A DNA stretch of 64,000 bases from Sinorhizobium meliloti (GTDB lineage Bacteria; Pseudomonadota; Alphaproteobacteria; Rhizobiales; Rhizobiaceae). The notes under the pieces are model-generated. The model was not told where the DNA came from. It was given only the letters and a program-made list of their open reading frames with translations, and did no database searches. The number at the start of each line of letters is the position of its first letter. Position 1 is the stretch's first letter. The stretch is taken from assembly GCF_035610345.1 (NCBI RefSeq), contig NZ_CP141214.1, positions 714,230 to 778,229 of the forward strand, in the 5' to 3' direction. Shown piece after piece: positions 35,921-43,324 of the stretch. Made by a program: the position numbers and the translations under genes.

Positions 35921-36921
35921 GCCGCAAGGATTCCAAAGGCCTTTTTGCCAATGTCCTCGGGCAGCTGGAGAACTCTGCCGAGACGGGCGGAATGCAGCGG
36001 TCCACGTCACCCCACCTTCTCAAAGTCGCCGCCGGCGTCCGCCAGATGCAGGAACGCAGCGAGCTTGCCGAACGACTTCTCAAGGATGGTGGCCAGATCG
36101 TCGAGATCGATCCGGACGAGATCATGGAATCCGCCATCCGGGATCGCTTCGATTCCGGCTACAGCGAAGCCAGCATCGCGGATCTGCTCGAGTCGATGCG
36201 TGAGCACGGGCAGAGTACTCCTGGCTTGGTCCGCCCGGTTCGGGGGGCCGCAAGGCCGTTCCAGATCGTATTCGGCCGCCGGCGGCTTGCCGCTGCCAAA
36301 CTCCTCGGCATCAAGTTCAAGACGATTGCCCGGGAGCTGAGCGACGAAGAGGCGATCGTTCTCCAAGGGGAGGAGAACAGCAACCGCAAGGACCTGTCCT
36401 TCATCGAGCGGTGCCTATTTGCGCAGTCGCAGGAGGCTGCGGGGTATCGCCGCGACGTGATCTGCAAGTCGCTGAGCACCGGCAGGTCGCATATCTCAGA
36501 AATGATCCGGATAGCGGCAGCATTGCCGCGCGACATCCTGATGCAGATTGGTCCGGCCCCTGAAATCGGACGGCGCAGATGGGTGGAATTCGAGCTGCGC
36601 TGGGCGGCCCACAGAGAGCCCTCGAAGGTAGCGCAGTCGGTTCTGGAGAGAGACCAGATGCAGGCCTCATCCAGTGACGCTCGTTTCGCTGCAGTTTTTG
36701 AGGCGCTTGCCAAGGCGGATGCCAAGGCTGCAGCCTCTTCCGCCACGGCCGATCTGATCTCTCATGGCCTCGTGCTTGGCCAGATCCAACGCGGCAAGTC
36801 GGCTTCGAAGCTCACGTTCAACAAGTCTGTGCCGTCAGGCTTTGTCGATTTCATTGCAGGTCAGATCGAAAGCCTGCACGACCAGTTCATGCAAAAGCAG
36901 CATTCGAAACAAGGAGACTAA
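35917..36921 (+). CDS. repB: Plasmid partition protein RepB (ParB family)
   Basis: 334 aa. The N-terminal RepA-interaction region, a ParB/Srx-type CTPase domain (IVEIDPDEIMESAIRDRF...; FGRRRLAAAKLLG; LQGEENSNRKDLSFIERCLFA) and a helix-turn-helix (KSLSTGRSHISEMIRIAAALP, ~188-208) that binds parS; the C-terminal part should dimerise. ATG 35917 overlaps the repA stop, indicating coupling. Followed by the 156-bp repB-repC gap that holds the antisense RNA. Confidence 0.96.
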   Translation: MSRKDSKGLFANVLGQLENSAETGGMQRSTSPHLLKVAAGVRQMQERSELAERLLKDGGQIVEIDPDEIMESAIRDRFDSGYSEASIADLLESMREHGQSTPGLVRPVRGAARPFQIVFGRRRLAAAKLLGIKFKTIARELSDEEAIVLQGEENSNRKDLSFIERCLFAQSQEAAGYRRDVICKSLSTGRSHISEMIRIAAALPRDILMQIGPAPEIGRRRWVEFELRWAAHREPSKVAQSVLERDQMQASSSDARFAAVFEALAKADAKAAASSATADLISHGLVLGQIQRGKSASKLTFNKSVPSGFVDFIAGQIESLHDQFMQKQHSKQGD

Positions 36922-36929
36922 CCCGCAAA

Positions 36930-36982
36930 AGAAAAAGGCCCCCAACGAACAAGCCGTGGAAGCCTTCCTCAGATTTGTAGCA
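36930..36982 (-). ncRNA. repABC antisense counter-transcribed RNA (incA-type ctRNA)
   Basis: On the minus strand within the repB-repC gap there is a near-perfect promoter: -35 TTGACT (37012-37017), 17-bp spacer, -10 GATTCT (36989-36994), predicting a start near 36982. About 50 bases on, AAGGCTTCC pairs with GGGGGCCTT around a 14-base loop and is followed by TTTCTTTT, a Rho-independent terminator. Position, size and structure fit the ctRNA that represses repC translation and sets copy number and incompatibility in repABC plasmids. The opposite strand is the repC leader. Confidence 0.85.
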
Positions 36983-37077
36983 AGATCGAGAATCGCATTT
37001 CCACGAATCACAGTCAAGAGTCCTTGGCACCGTTTTTGGTGAGCTGCTTTCTTTTGCCTTATCGAAGGTGAAGGAAA

Positions 37078-38283
37078 ATGGAGAGTGGAAGTGTGACGAC
37101 GCCCTTTGGGCGGCGGACGATGACTCTTGCCATGTTGGCAGGCCAGTTCATCTCCCGCGACATCGAACCTGGGAAGTCGATCGACAAGTGGAAGCTGTTT
37201 CGCTCGCTTTGTGCGGCCAAACGCCGTCTCGGCATCAGCGACCGGGCGCTGGCCGTTCTGAACGCGCTGTTGAGCTTCTATCCGGAGAACACGCTGAGCG
37301 GAGAGACCGGTCTGGTCGTCTTTCCCTCGAACGTTCAGCTGTCGCTGAGAGCCCACGGCATGGCGGAGGCGACGCTCAGGAGGCACCTTGCCGCATTGGT
37401 CGAGGCAGGGCTTGTCGCTCGCAAGGACAGTCCAAACGGCAAGCGTTATGCACGCAAGTCTCGGGACGGAGCGATCGGCACGGCGTTCGGCTTTTCGCTC
37501 GCACCGCTCCTGGCTCGCTCCGGTGAAATAGAGCGGCTCGCTGCGGAGGCTGAGGCCGACCGGGTCGAGCTGCAACGGCTGCGCGAGCGGTTGACGCTCT
37601 GCCGCAGAGACATCGCCAAGCTGATAGACATGGTGCTCGAAGAACTGCCCGGCGACTGGACGTCCATGCAGGAGAATTTTCGAAGCCTTGTCCAGGCTAT
37701 ACCGAGGGCGCCCGACATCGCTGACCTCACCCCTCTGGTAGAGGCGTTCGAAACGCTGCGCGAACATGTGGCTAACCAGTTGCAAAAGCGTATAAAACCA
37801 CAAGAGATGAGCGGCAATCCCGATCAAACTGAGCGGCACAAACAGGAATCAAAACCCGAATCTATTATTGAACTTGAACGTGGCTCTTCGAATGAGCGGT
37901 CAGACGGCCAAGCCATTGAACGGGCTCACGAGGCAAAAAGGGCCTTTCCGCTGGGAATGGTACTGAAGGCCTGCCCGGAAATCATGAACTACGGTCCTGA
38001 CGGCACGGTGAAAAGTTGGCGCGACCTTATGATTGCTGCGGTTACGGTACGATCTATGCTTGGCGTTTACCCCTCGGCCTATCAGGACGCCTGCGAGGTC
38101 ATGGGACCGGAAAACGCCGGCATTGCCGTGGCCTGCATTCTGGAGAGGGCAGGGCATATCAACTCCGCCGGCGGCTATCTGCGCGATCTGACCGCCAAGG
38201 CGCGGCAAGGGAAATTCTCGCTCGGCCCGATGCTGATGGCGTTGCTGAGGGCGAATGGCTCCGATCAGCCGAGGGTGTCGTGA
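37078..38283 (+). CDS. repC: Replication initiator RepC
   Basis: 401-aa initiator. An N-terminal winged-helix region (AEATLRRHLAALVEAGLVARKDSPNGKRY) typical of RepC, a central Glu/Arg-rich part, and a C-terminal domain (VMGPENAGIAVACILERAGHINSAGGYLRDL) conserved in the family. The ATG at 37078 follows AAGGTGAAGGAAA. Expression is limited by the antisense RNA in its leader, where GGCACC/GGTG near 37025-37042 can form the alternative stem. RepC acts at an origin within its own gene. Confidence 0.96.
   Translation: MESGSVTTPFGRRTMTLAMLAGQFISRDIEPGKSIDKWKLFRSLCAAKRRLGISDRALAVLNALLSFYPENTLSGETGLVVFPSNVQLSLRAHGMAEATLRRHLAALVEAGLVARKDSPNGKRYARKSRDGAIGTAFGFSLAPLLARSGEIERLAAEAEADRVELQRLRERLTLCRRDIAKLIDMVLEELPGDWTSMQENFRSLVQAIPRAPDIADLTPLVEAFETLREHVANQLQKRIKPQEMSGNPDQTERHKQESKPESIIELERGSSNERSDGQAIERAHEAKRAFPLGMVLKACPEIMNYGPDGTVKSWRDLMIAAVTVRSMLGVYPSAYQDACEVMGPENAGIAVACILERAGHINSAGGYLRDLTAKARQGKFSLGPMLMALLRANGSDQPRVS
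37790..37885. other. Probable replication origin inside repC
   Basis: The most AT-rich stretch of repC (roughly 37790-37885, with runs such as AAAACCACAAG and TCTATTATTGAACTTGAA), in the less conserved middle of the gene. In repABC plasmids the origin maps to such an AT-rich region within repC; exact limits are inferred. Confidence 0.5.
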
Positions 38284-38597
38284 TCCTGACGGGCGGCCGC
38301 CGCGGGGAACACGATCGGCACGCGTATATTGCCGACCCGCATGGGCCGAGCGATCCCACTCGTGCGAAATAACCAGCGGCATCCACTGTTGCCGCCTTCA
38401 ACCGTGAGCGTCGGGCGTCCCCAATTTCGTCGGTGGCTTACTAGGAAAGTACGCCGGCCTCCTTGGCTACCTTCCAGTGAGATGCCTACATCCGGGTACA
38501 ATTCCGGCGGTTTCGCAAACATGCCCGATACGTCGCGCAGGCAGAACACACGTCGTCAAATGTCGCGATCGTGCGACGCAACCGAACGGAGTGTCTG
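38284..38597. other. Intergenic region repC-ohr with a degenerate parS
   Basis: 314 bp. GGCCGCCGCGGGGAAC at 38295-38310 matches parS at 13 of 16 positions, with the right half perfect, 12 bp after the repC stop. A single TACAATT half-site, as in OhrR operators, lies near 38497. No gene seen. Confidence 0.45.
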
Positions 38598-39014
38598 ATG
38601 ACAACGCAGGAAAAGGTTCTCTACACCGGTAAGACCCATACGACCGGCGGCCGTGAAGGGTTCGCCCGCAGCGACGATGCCCAACTGGAAGTCAGGCTTT
38701 CGCCTCCCGGCAGCGGCAAGGCCGGAACCAATCCTGAGCAGCTCTTCGCCGCCGGCTGGTCGGCCTGTTTTATCGGTGCACTGGGTCTTGCCGCGGCGAA
38801 GCGTACGTTGTCGCTCCCGGCCGAAACGGCAGTCGATGCTGAAGTCGATCTCGCCAAATCGGATGGCGGCTTTTTCCTTCGAGCCCGGCTTGCCGTCAGC
38901 CTGCCCGGCATCGACGCGGACCTTGCGCGATCGCTCATCGCCGAAGCGCATCAGACCTGCCCCTATTCAAAGGCAACGCGGGGGAACATCGAGGTCGATC
39001 TGACGCTCGCCTGA
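38598..39014 (+). CDS. ohr: Organic hydroperoxide resistance protein Ohr (OsmC family)
   Basis: 138-aa thiol peroxidase that detoxifies organic hydroperoxides in the cytoplasm. Both redox cysteines are visible, in AAGWSACFIGAL (~50) and HQTCPYSKATRGN (~118). The ATG at 38598 gives the usual family length. No adjacent ohrR (MarR) gene is present. The small peptide gene at 39042 follows with a strong ribosome site. Confidence 0.92.
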   Translation: MTTQEKVLYTGKTHTTGGREGFARSDDAQLEVRLSPPGSGKAGTNPEQLFAAGWSACFIGALGLAAAKRTLSLPAETAVDAEVDLAKSDGGFFLRARLAVSLPGIDADLARSLIAEAHQTCPYSKATRGNIEVDLTLA

Positions 39015-39041
39015 CCGAGTTCGTGATTCAAGGAGGTTTAG

Positions 39042-39167
39042 ATGAAGCGCTTCATAGTCGGCATACTGACATTCGCCGTTGTGGCAACGCCTTGCTCCTA
39101 CGATATATTTTCGGCGGAGCCCTCGGCGCTGGCCGGACTCCTTGCGGCGTCTGTGATGCCGCTCTAA
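39042..39167 (+). CDS. Small membrane or exported peptide after ohr
   Basis: 41-codon frame with an ideal AGGAGG 6 bases before the ATG, 27 bp after the ohr stop. The product begins MKRFIVGILTFAVVATPCS, a hydrophobic N-terminal segment, and continues with a short Ala/Leu-rich tail. No known family. The ribosome site and position make translation likely; it could be a membrane peptide or a cleaved exported one. Confidence 0.55.
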   Translation: MKRFIVGILTFAVVATPCSYDIFSAEPSALAGLLAASVMPL

Positions 39168-39229
39168 CGGAGCGGATGCCGCCATTTCGCGGAGGGATCG
39201 GCTGCGAGACCAGCCGATCCTTCACACGT

Positions 39230-39883
39230 TCAGGCTTTCTGCGGTCGATCGGGTTCGCGTCTCATGGCAGTCTGGAAAATGGCCCAGCGGCTTTCGAACA
39301 GGCGAAGATTTTCGGCGTCGGGACACTCGGACCCGCAGAGACGGACACGATTATTCGCGCCTTCAACCAAATCGACAAGGACGTGGCAAATCTCAATGGC
39401 AGACCCCGGCACGATGAGGCCCGCGGCCTGAGCCGATTTGATCGCCTGCACGACGGGCTCCAGTGCAGCACTCGACCACGCCGCCAACCTTTCCCGCAAT
39501 GGCAAGGAAAACACGGCCTCGGCGGTAACCGACATATAGAAAGCGGAATAATCCCGGTCCGTGCCGAAGCGGAAATAGCTGAAAGCCATATCGCGCAACA
39601 CTGCGAGAGGTGCATCACCCTGTCCCGCTGCGTCGGCAAGCGTCTTGCGAAAGCGGACGAGGTCACGTTCGACCACGGCTTCCAGAAGCGCCTGCCTGTT
39701 CGGATATCTCCGATAAAGCGTGTGTTTCGAGATTCCGAGCTTGGCGGCAATCTCTTCCATGGACGTGTTCGCAACCCCCTTGCGGGCAAAAGTCGAGCGG
39801 GCGCCATCCAGAAGACGGCGGGTCAGAGCCTCGGCCTCTTCCCGGGTGGGACGTCCGCCGCCATGTCTGCGAACTATATTCAT
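39230..39883 (-). CDS. TetR-family transcriptional regulator
   Basis: 217 aa. TetR helix-turn-helix at about 40-60 (SMEEIAAKLGISKHTLYRRYPNRQALLEAVV) and a helical ligand domain. It is divergent from the ABC-F gene at 39993, with the palindrome at 39952-39965 between them; it very likely controls that gene and itself. Confidence 0.9.
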   Translation of the reverse strand: MNIVRRHGGGRPTREEAEALTRRLLDGARSTFARKGVANTSMEEIAAKLGISKHTLYRRYPNRQALLEAVVERDLVRFRKTLADAAGQGDAPLAVLRDMAFSYFRFGTDRDYSAFYMSVTAEAVFSLPLRERLAAWSSAALEPVVQAIKSAQAAGLIVPGSAIEICHVLVDLVEGANNRVRLCGSECPDAENLRLFESRWAIFQTAMRREPDRPQKA

Positions 39884-39951
39884 CTATGTCCAACCCCGTC
39901 GATGGGCGGGATGGACAACGCCATTGTTCGCACCGCCCGTTGCTGATAAAA

Positions 39952-39965
39952 GCACGGTACTGTGC
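39952..39965. promoter_or_regulatory. Probable TetR operator
   Basis: GCACGGTACTGTGC, an inverted repeat with one mismatched base pair, in the 109-bp gap between the TetR gene and the ABC-F gene, flanked by AT-rich sequence. Confidence 0.5.
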
Positions 39966-39992
39966 TGTTATTAGCAATGCAACAGGTTCGCG

Positions 39993-41582
39993 ATGCCCTC
40001 CATCACTCTCTCCGCACTTTCCTGGTCGAAACCCGACGGGGAGCATGTCTTGACCGATCTCGACCTGGCGTTTGGTTCGGAGCGGACGGGGCTCGTCGGA
40101 AGAAATGGCGTCGGAAAAACCATCCTGCTCAATATCCTTGCCGGTACATTGAGACCTTCCTCCGGCACGGTTGCCATCCAGGGACGCGTCGCGCTGGCGA
40201 GGCAGATGCTTCGGCCCGGCGCCGGTGAAACCATCGCCGATGTGTTCGGTGCGACGCAGGCGCTTGCGGTGTTACGGCGCGCCGAAACAGGCGAGGCGAC
40301 CCTTGAAGAACTGGAGAATGCGGACTGGACGGTGGAAGAGCGCATAATGTCCGCCCTTGTCCGGCTTGGACTGGAGGCGCGGGCGGATACGCCCCTGACT
40401 GAGCTCTCCGGGGGACAGCGCACGCGGGCGGTGCTCGCGGCGGCAATTTTCTCCGAGCCGGACTTTCTCCTTCTCGACGAGCCGACCAACAATCTGGATC
40501 GTGACGGCAGACGGGCGGTTATCGACCTTCTTTCCGGCTGGCGCAGCGGGGCGATTGTCGTCAGCCACGATCGCGAACTGCTCGAAGAAATGGACGCGAT
40601 TATCGAACTGACCTCGCTCGGGACAAAGCGCTACGGCGGGGGGTGGAGCGCCTATCAGGCGGCGAGGGCGGTTGAGCTGGAGGCGGCGCAACAAAGCCTT
40701 GCGCATGCACAGAAGACCGCCGACGAAATCGATCGCAAGGCACGTGCCCTGGCAGAGCGGCAGGACAGGCGTGACGCGTCTGGTACCCGAAAAGCGGCAA
40801 AGGGCGACATGCCGAGGATTCTCCTGGGCCGGCGCAAGAACAATGCGGAAGAAAGCCGGGGCAGGGGTGTGGAACTCGCCGAGCGACAGTGCGCAGGCGC
40901 GCTCGAGGCCATCACAGCCGCCAAAGCGCGGATCGAGGTGCTGCAGCCCTTTTCCATCCGTCTTCCGCGAACCGAGCTTCCAGCCGGCCGGCAAGTCCTC
41001 GCGTTTGAAGGCGTCACGGCGGGCTACGATCCCGCCCGTCCGGTCATTCGGGATCTATCCTTCTCGCTGGTCGGCCCGCTGCGCCTTTCGATCACCGGCC
41101 CCAACGGGTCGGGCAAGACGAGCCTTCTGAAGGTGGTCACCGGAGAATTGCCACCCTTCGAAGGAACCGTTTCCGTAAACGTTCCTTTCTCTCTGTTGGA
41201 CCAAAGCGTCAGCATCCTGGAGCGCGGCGAGACGATCCTCGATAACTTCAAGCGGCTCAACCCCGGTGCCGGCGACAACGCCTGCCGGGCGGCGTTGGCC
41301 AGCTTTCGCTTCCGTGCGGATGCGGCATTGCAAAGGGTGGAGACGTTGAGCGGCGGGCAGGTGCTGCGCGCCGGCCTTGCCTGTGCACTCGGCGGTTCCG
41401 ATCCCCCATCGCTGCTCATTCTCGACGAGCCGACCAACCATCTGGATATCGACTCCATCGAGGCGGTTGAAGCTGGGCTGCTCGCCTATGACGGCGCACT
41501 CGTCGTCGTCAGCCATGACGAGACATTCCTAGCCAACGTCGGGATAGACACGCGTCTGGAGCTTTCGATCTGCAGCGGCTGA
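39993..41582 (+). CDS. ABC-F family ATPase (second, divergent type)
   Basis: 529 aa, two ABC domains and no membrane part. Walker A motifs GRNGVGKTI (~38) and GPNGSGKTS (~372); signatures LSGGQRTRA and LSGGQVLRA; Walker B FLLLDEPTNNLD and LLILDEPTNHLD. The linker between domains (~225-310) is rich in Arg/Ala/Glu. It differs clearly from the ABC-F at 5033. Pairing with an inducible-type TetR regulator suggests a conditional function such as antibiotic protection of ribosomes; substrate unknown. Confidence 0.9.
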   Translation: MPSITLSALSWSKPDGEHVLTDLDLAFGSERTGLVGRNGVGKTILLNILAGTLRPSSGTVAIQGRVALARQMLRPGAGETIADVFGATQALAVLRRAETGEATLEELENADWTVEERIMSALVRLGLEARADTPLTELSGGQRTRAVLAAAIFSEPDFLLLDEPTNNLDRDGRRAVIDLLSGWRSGAIVVSHDRELLEEMDAIIELTSLGTKRYGGGWSAYQAARAVELEAAQQSLAHAQKTADEIDRKARALAERQDRRDASGTRKAAKGDMPRILLGRRKNNAEESRGRGVELAERQCAGALEAITAAKARIEVLQPFSIRLPRTELPAGRQVLAFEGVTAGYDPARPVIRDLSFSLVGPLRLSITGPNGSGKTSLLKVVTGELPPFEGTVSVNVPFSLLDQSVSILERGETILDNFKRLNPGAGDNACRAALASFRFRADAALQRVETLSGGQVLRAGLACALGGSDPPSLLILDEPTNHLDIDSIEAVEAGLLAYDGALVVVSHDETFLANVGIDTRLELSICSG

Positions 41583-41676
41583 CGCCGATGCCTTGGGGTT
41601 ACCGACGCTCTTCAGAGGTATTGCGGTCGTGCCCGTGTCGGGTTGCCGCGCCGGGATGTCCTTCGTGATTTGCTCC

Positions 41677-42645
41677 TTACGGGATCAAAAGCAGTTTGCC
41701 GGTGGTTGCACGGCTTGCCATCGCGGCATGGGCGCGGGCGGCGTCGGCAAGGCGATAGGTTTCGCCGATCGTCACCTTGATCGTTCCGTCCCCGATCCAG
41801 TCGAAAAGCTGTTTGGTGCGATCGAGAAGGAGTTTGCGAGTGTGGACGTGATCCATGAATGTCGCGTAGCCGATCTTGATGCTCTTCGGCAGGCTCATGA
41901 TATCGAGCGGTCCGGGCCCGCCGAGCACCGGTCCATACCAGCAGAAGGTGCCGGACCGGCGGAGCGCTTCGATCGAGCCCTTGAAGGTTTTGGGACCGGA
42001 GCCATCGTAAACGACGTTCACGCCCTCACCACTAGTCAGGCGCAGGACTTCGTCGGCAAACTGTCCCTCTGTATCGACGATGACGTGCTCGGCTCCGGCC
42101 TTTTTGGCGATCGCGACCTTGTCTTCGGAGGAGACGCGTCCGATTACTCGGCCACCCCTTAGCCTGATAATCTGTGTCAGCAGGAGGCCGACCCCGCCGG
42201 CCGCCGCATGAACAAGGGCGATGTCGCCCGGCTGCACGGGATAAAAATCCGTCGCGAAGTGACTGGCCGTGAGCCCCTGCATCATCGCGGAAGCAGCCGT
42301 TCGATCGTCCACGGTATCGGGAATTTTCACGAGGGAGGCTGTCGGTACCGACTGGCGCTGAGCATAACTTCCGGGAGCATAGACCCAGGCGACGCGATCG
42401 CCGACTTCAAACTCGCCCGCTCCATCGCCGACGGCGAGCACGCGGCCAGCGCCCTCGACACCCAGAACTTTCGGGTTAGGGATGTCGGTCCAGGCCATAC
42501 CTTGGCGCACGCCGATGTCCATGAAGTTCACGCCGGCCGCGGCGACCTCCACCACGACATGTCCCGGCCTTGCGACAGGCTCAGGCCAATCGACGAATTC
42601 CATCACGTCGGTACCACCGACCTCTTTCATCACAACGGCTTTCAT
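41677..42645 (-). CDS. NADPH:quinone oxidoreductase
   Basis: 322-aa zinc-independent MDR-family reductase. GroES-like N-terminal domain (MKAVVMKEVGGTDVMEFVDWP), nucleotide site VHAAAGGVGLLLTQII near 150-165, conserved YDGSGPKTF. It reduces quinones or electrophiles with NADPH. AAAGGATC precedes the ATG at 42645. It lies just downstream of, and co-oriented with, the TetR gene; both have the same 15-bp motif in front. Confidence 0.9.
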   Translation of the reverse strand: MKAVVMKEVGGTDVMEFVDWPEPVARPGHVVVEVAAAGVNFMDIGVRQGMAWTDIPNPKVLGVEGAGRVLAVGDGAGEFEVGDRVAWVYAPGSYAQRQSVPTASLVKIPDTVDDRTAASAMMQGLTASHFATDFYPVQPGDIALVHAAAGGVGLLLTQIIRLRGGRVIGRVSSEDKVAIAKKAGAEHVIVDTEGQFADEVLRLTSGEGVNVVYDGSGPKTFKGSIEALRRSGTFCWYGPVLGGPGPLDIMSLPKSIKIGYATFMDHVHTRKLLLDRTKQLFDWIGDGTIKVTIGETYRLADAARAHAAMASRATTGKLLLIP

Positions 42646-42660
42646 GCATAGATCCTTTTA

Positions 42661-42675
42661 TTGACTGATCATTCC
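42661..42675. promoter_or_regulatory. Probable TetR operator in front of the quinone reductase
   Basis: TTGACTGATCATTCC on the plus strand; the TetR promoter carries TTGACAGATCGTTCC on the minus strand (43288-43302). Thirteen of 15 positions agree, supporting one regulator acting at both genes. Confidence 0.5.
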
Positions 42676-42700
42676 AAAAAAGAGCAAAGTTTTCTGCCTG

Positions 42701-43267
42701 CTAGGCGACTGCGCGAAGCGCCAACCGGCTGAGGGACTGCAGATGTTCCCGACCGGCTCCCCCACGTGCGGCTATCCTGATACCGGCGATATTGGCAACG
42801 AGGAAATCGGCCACCGCCTCAGCGGGCAATGAACCGGCTAAGTCACCTGCAGCCTGGGCTTCTCTGATGCGTTCAACCGCGGCGTTCTTGAGCCGAAGAT
42901 CGGCGGCGTGATGCAGTGCCGCCAGGTCGGGCCGCCTTTGACCGAACTCGCAAATCGAGTTCACGCCGAGACAAGCTTGGTTTGCATTGTCCACAACGCG
43001 TTCCATCACCAACCGGATACCGTCCAGTGCACGCGGTTTTCCGCGCAACAAGGCGATATGAGCGCTCGTCTCACTCGCCGAATAGCGTTCCACCGCGAGG
43101 CAGTAGAGCTTCCACTTGTCACCGAAGGTGTCGTAGAGGCTCTGGCGGCCGATTCTCATCGCCCGTATCAGCATCTCCGTCGAGGTGCCTTCAAAGCCAT
43201 GCTCGCGAAACACGGCAATCGCCGCGTCCAATGCCTCGTCCCTGTCGAATTCCTTGATCCGTGCCAT
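42701..43267 (-). CDS. TetR-family regulator, probably leaderless mRNA
   Basis: 188 aa. Helix-turn-helix at about 25-45 (GTSTEMLIRAMRIGRQSLYDTFGDKWKLY) with a typical TetR ligand domain. I place the start at ATG 43267 (MARIKEF): a consensus promoter, TTGACA-17-TATATG, lies immediately upstream and its predicted transcript start coincides with this ATG, so the upstream ATG at 43276 falls inside the -10 box. No ribosome site is visible. It likely represses itself and the downstream quinone reductase. Confidence 0.85.
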   Translation of the reverse strand: MARIKEFDRDEALDAAIAVFREHGFEGTSTEMLIRAMRIGRQSLYDTFGDKWKLYCLAVERYSASETSAHIALLRGKPRALDGIRLVMERVVDNANQACLGVNSICEFGQRRPDLAALHHAADLRLKNAAVERIREAQAAGDLAGSLPAEAVADFLVANIAGIRIAARGGAGREHLQSLSRLALRAVA

Positions 43268-43273
43268 AAAGCC

Positions 43274-43302
43274 CATATAGGAATACTGGAACGATCTGTC
43301 AA
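43274..43302 (-). promoter_or_regulatory. Sigma70-type promoter of the TetR gene with embedded operator
   Basis: Minus strand: -35 TTGACA (43297-43302), 17-bp spacer, -10 TATATG (43274-43279). The -35 and spacer contain the 15-bp motif shared with the quinone reductase promoter. Confidence 0.7.
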
Positions 43303-43324
43303 GAATATGCTTGCCGGTTGTTCC

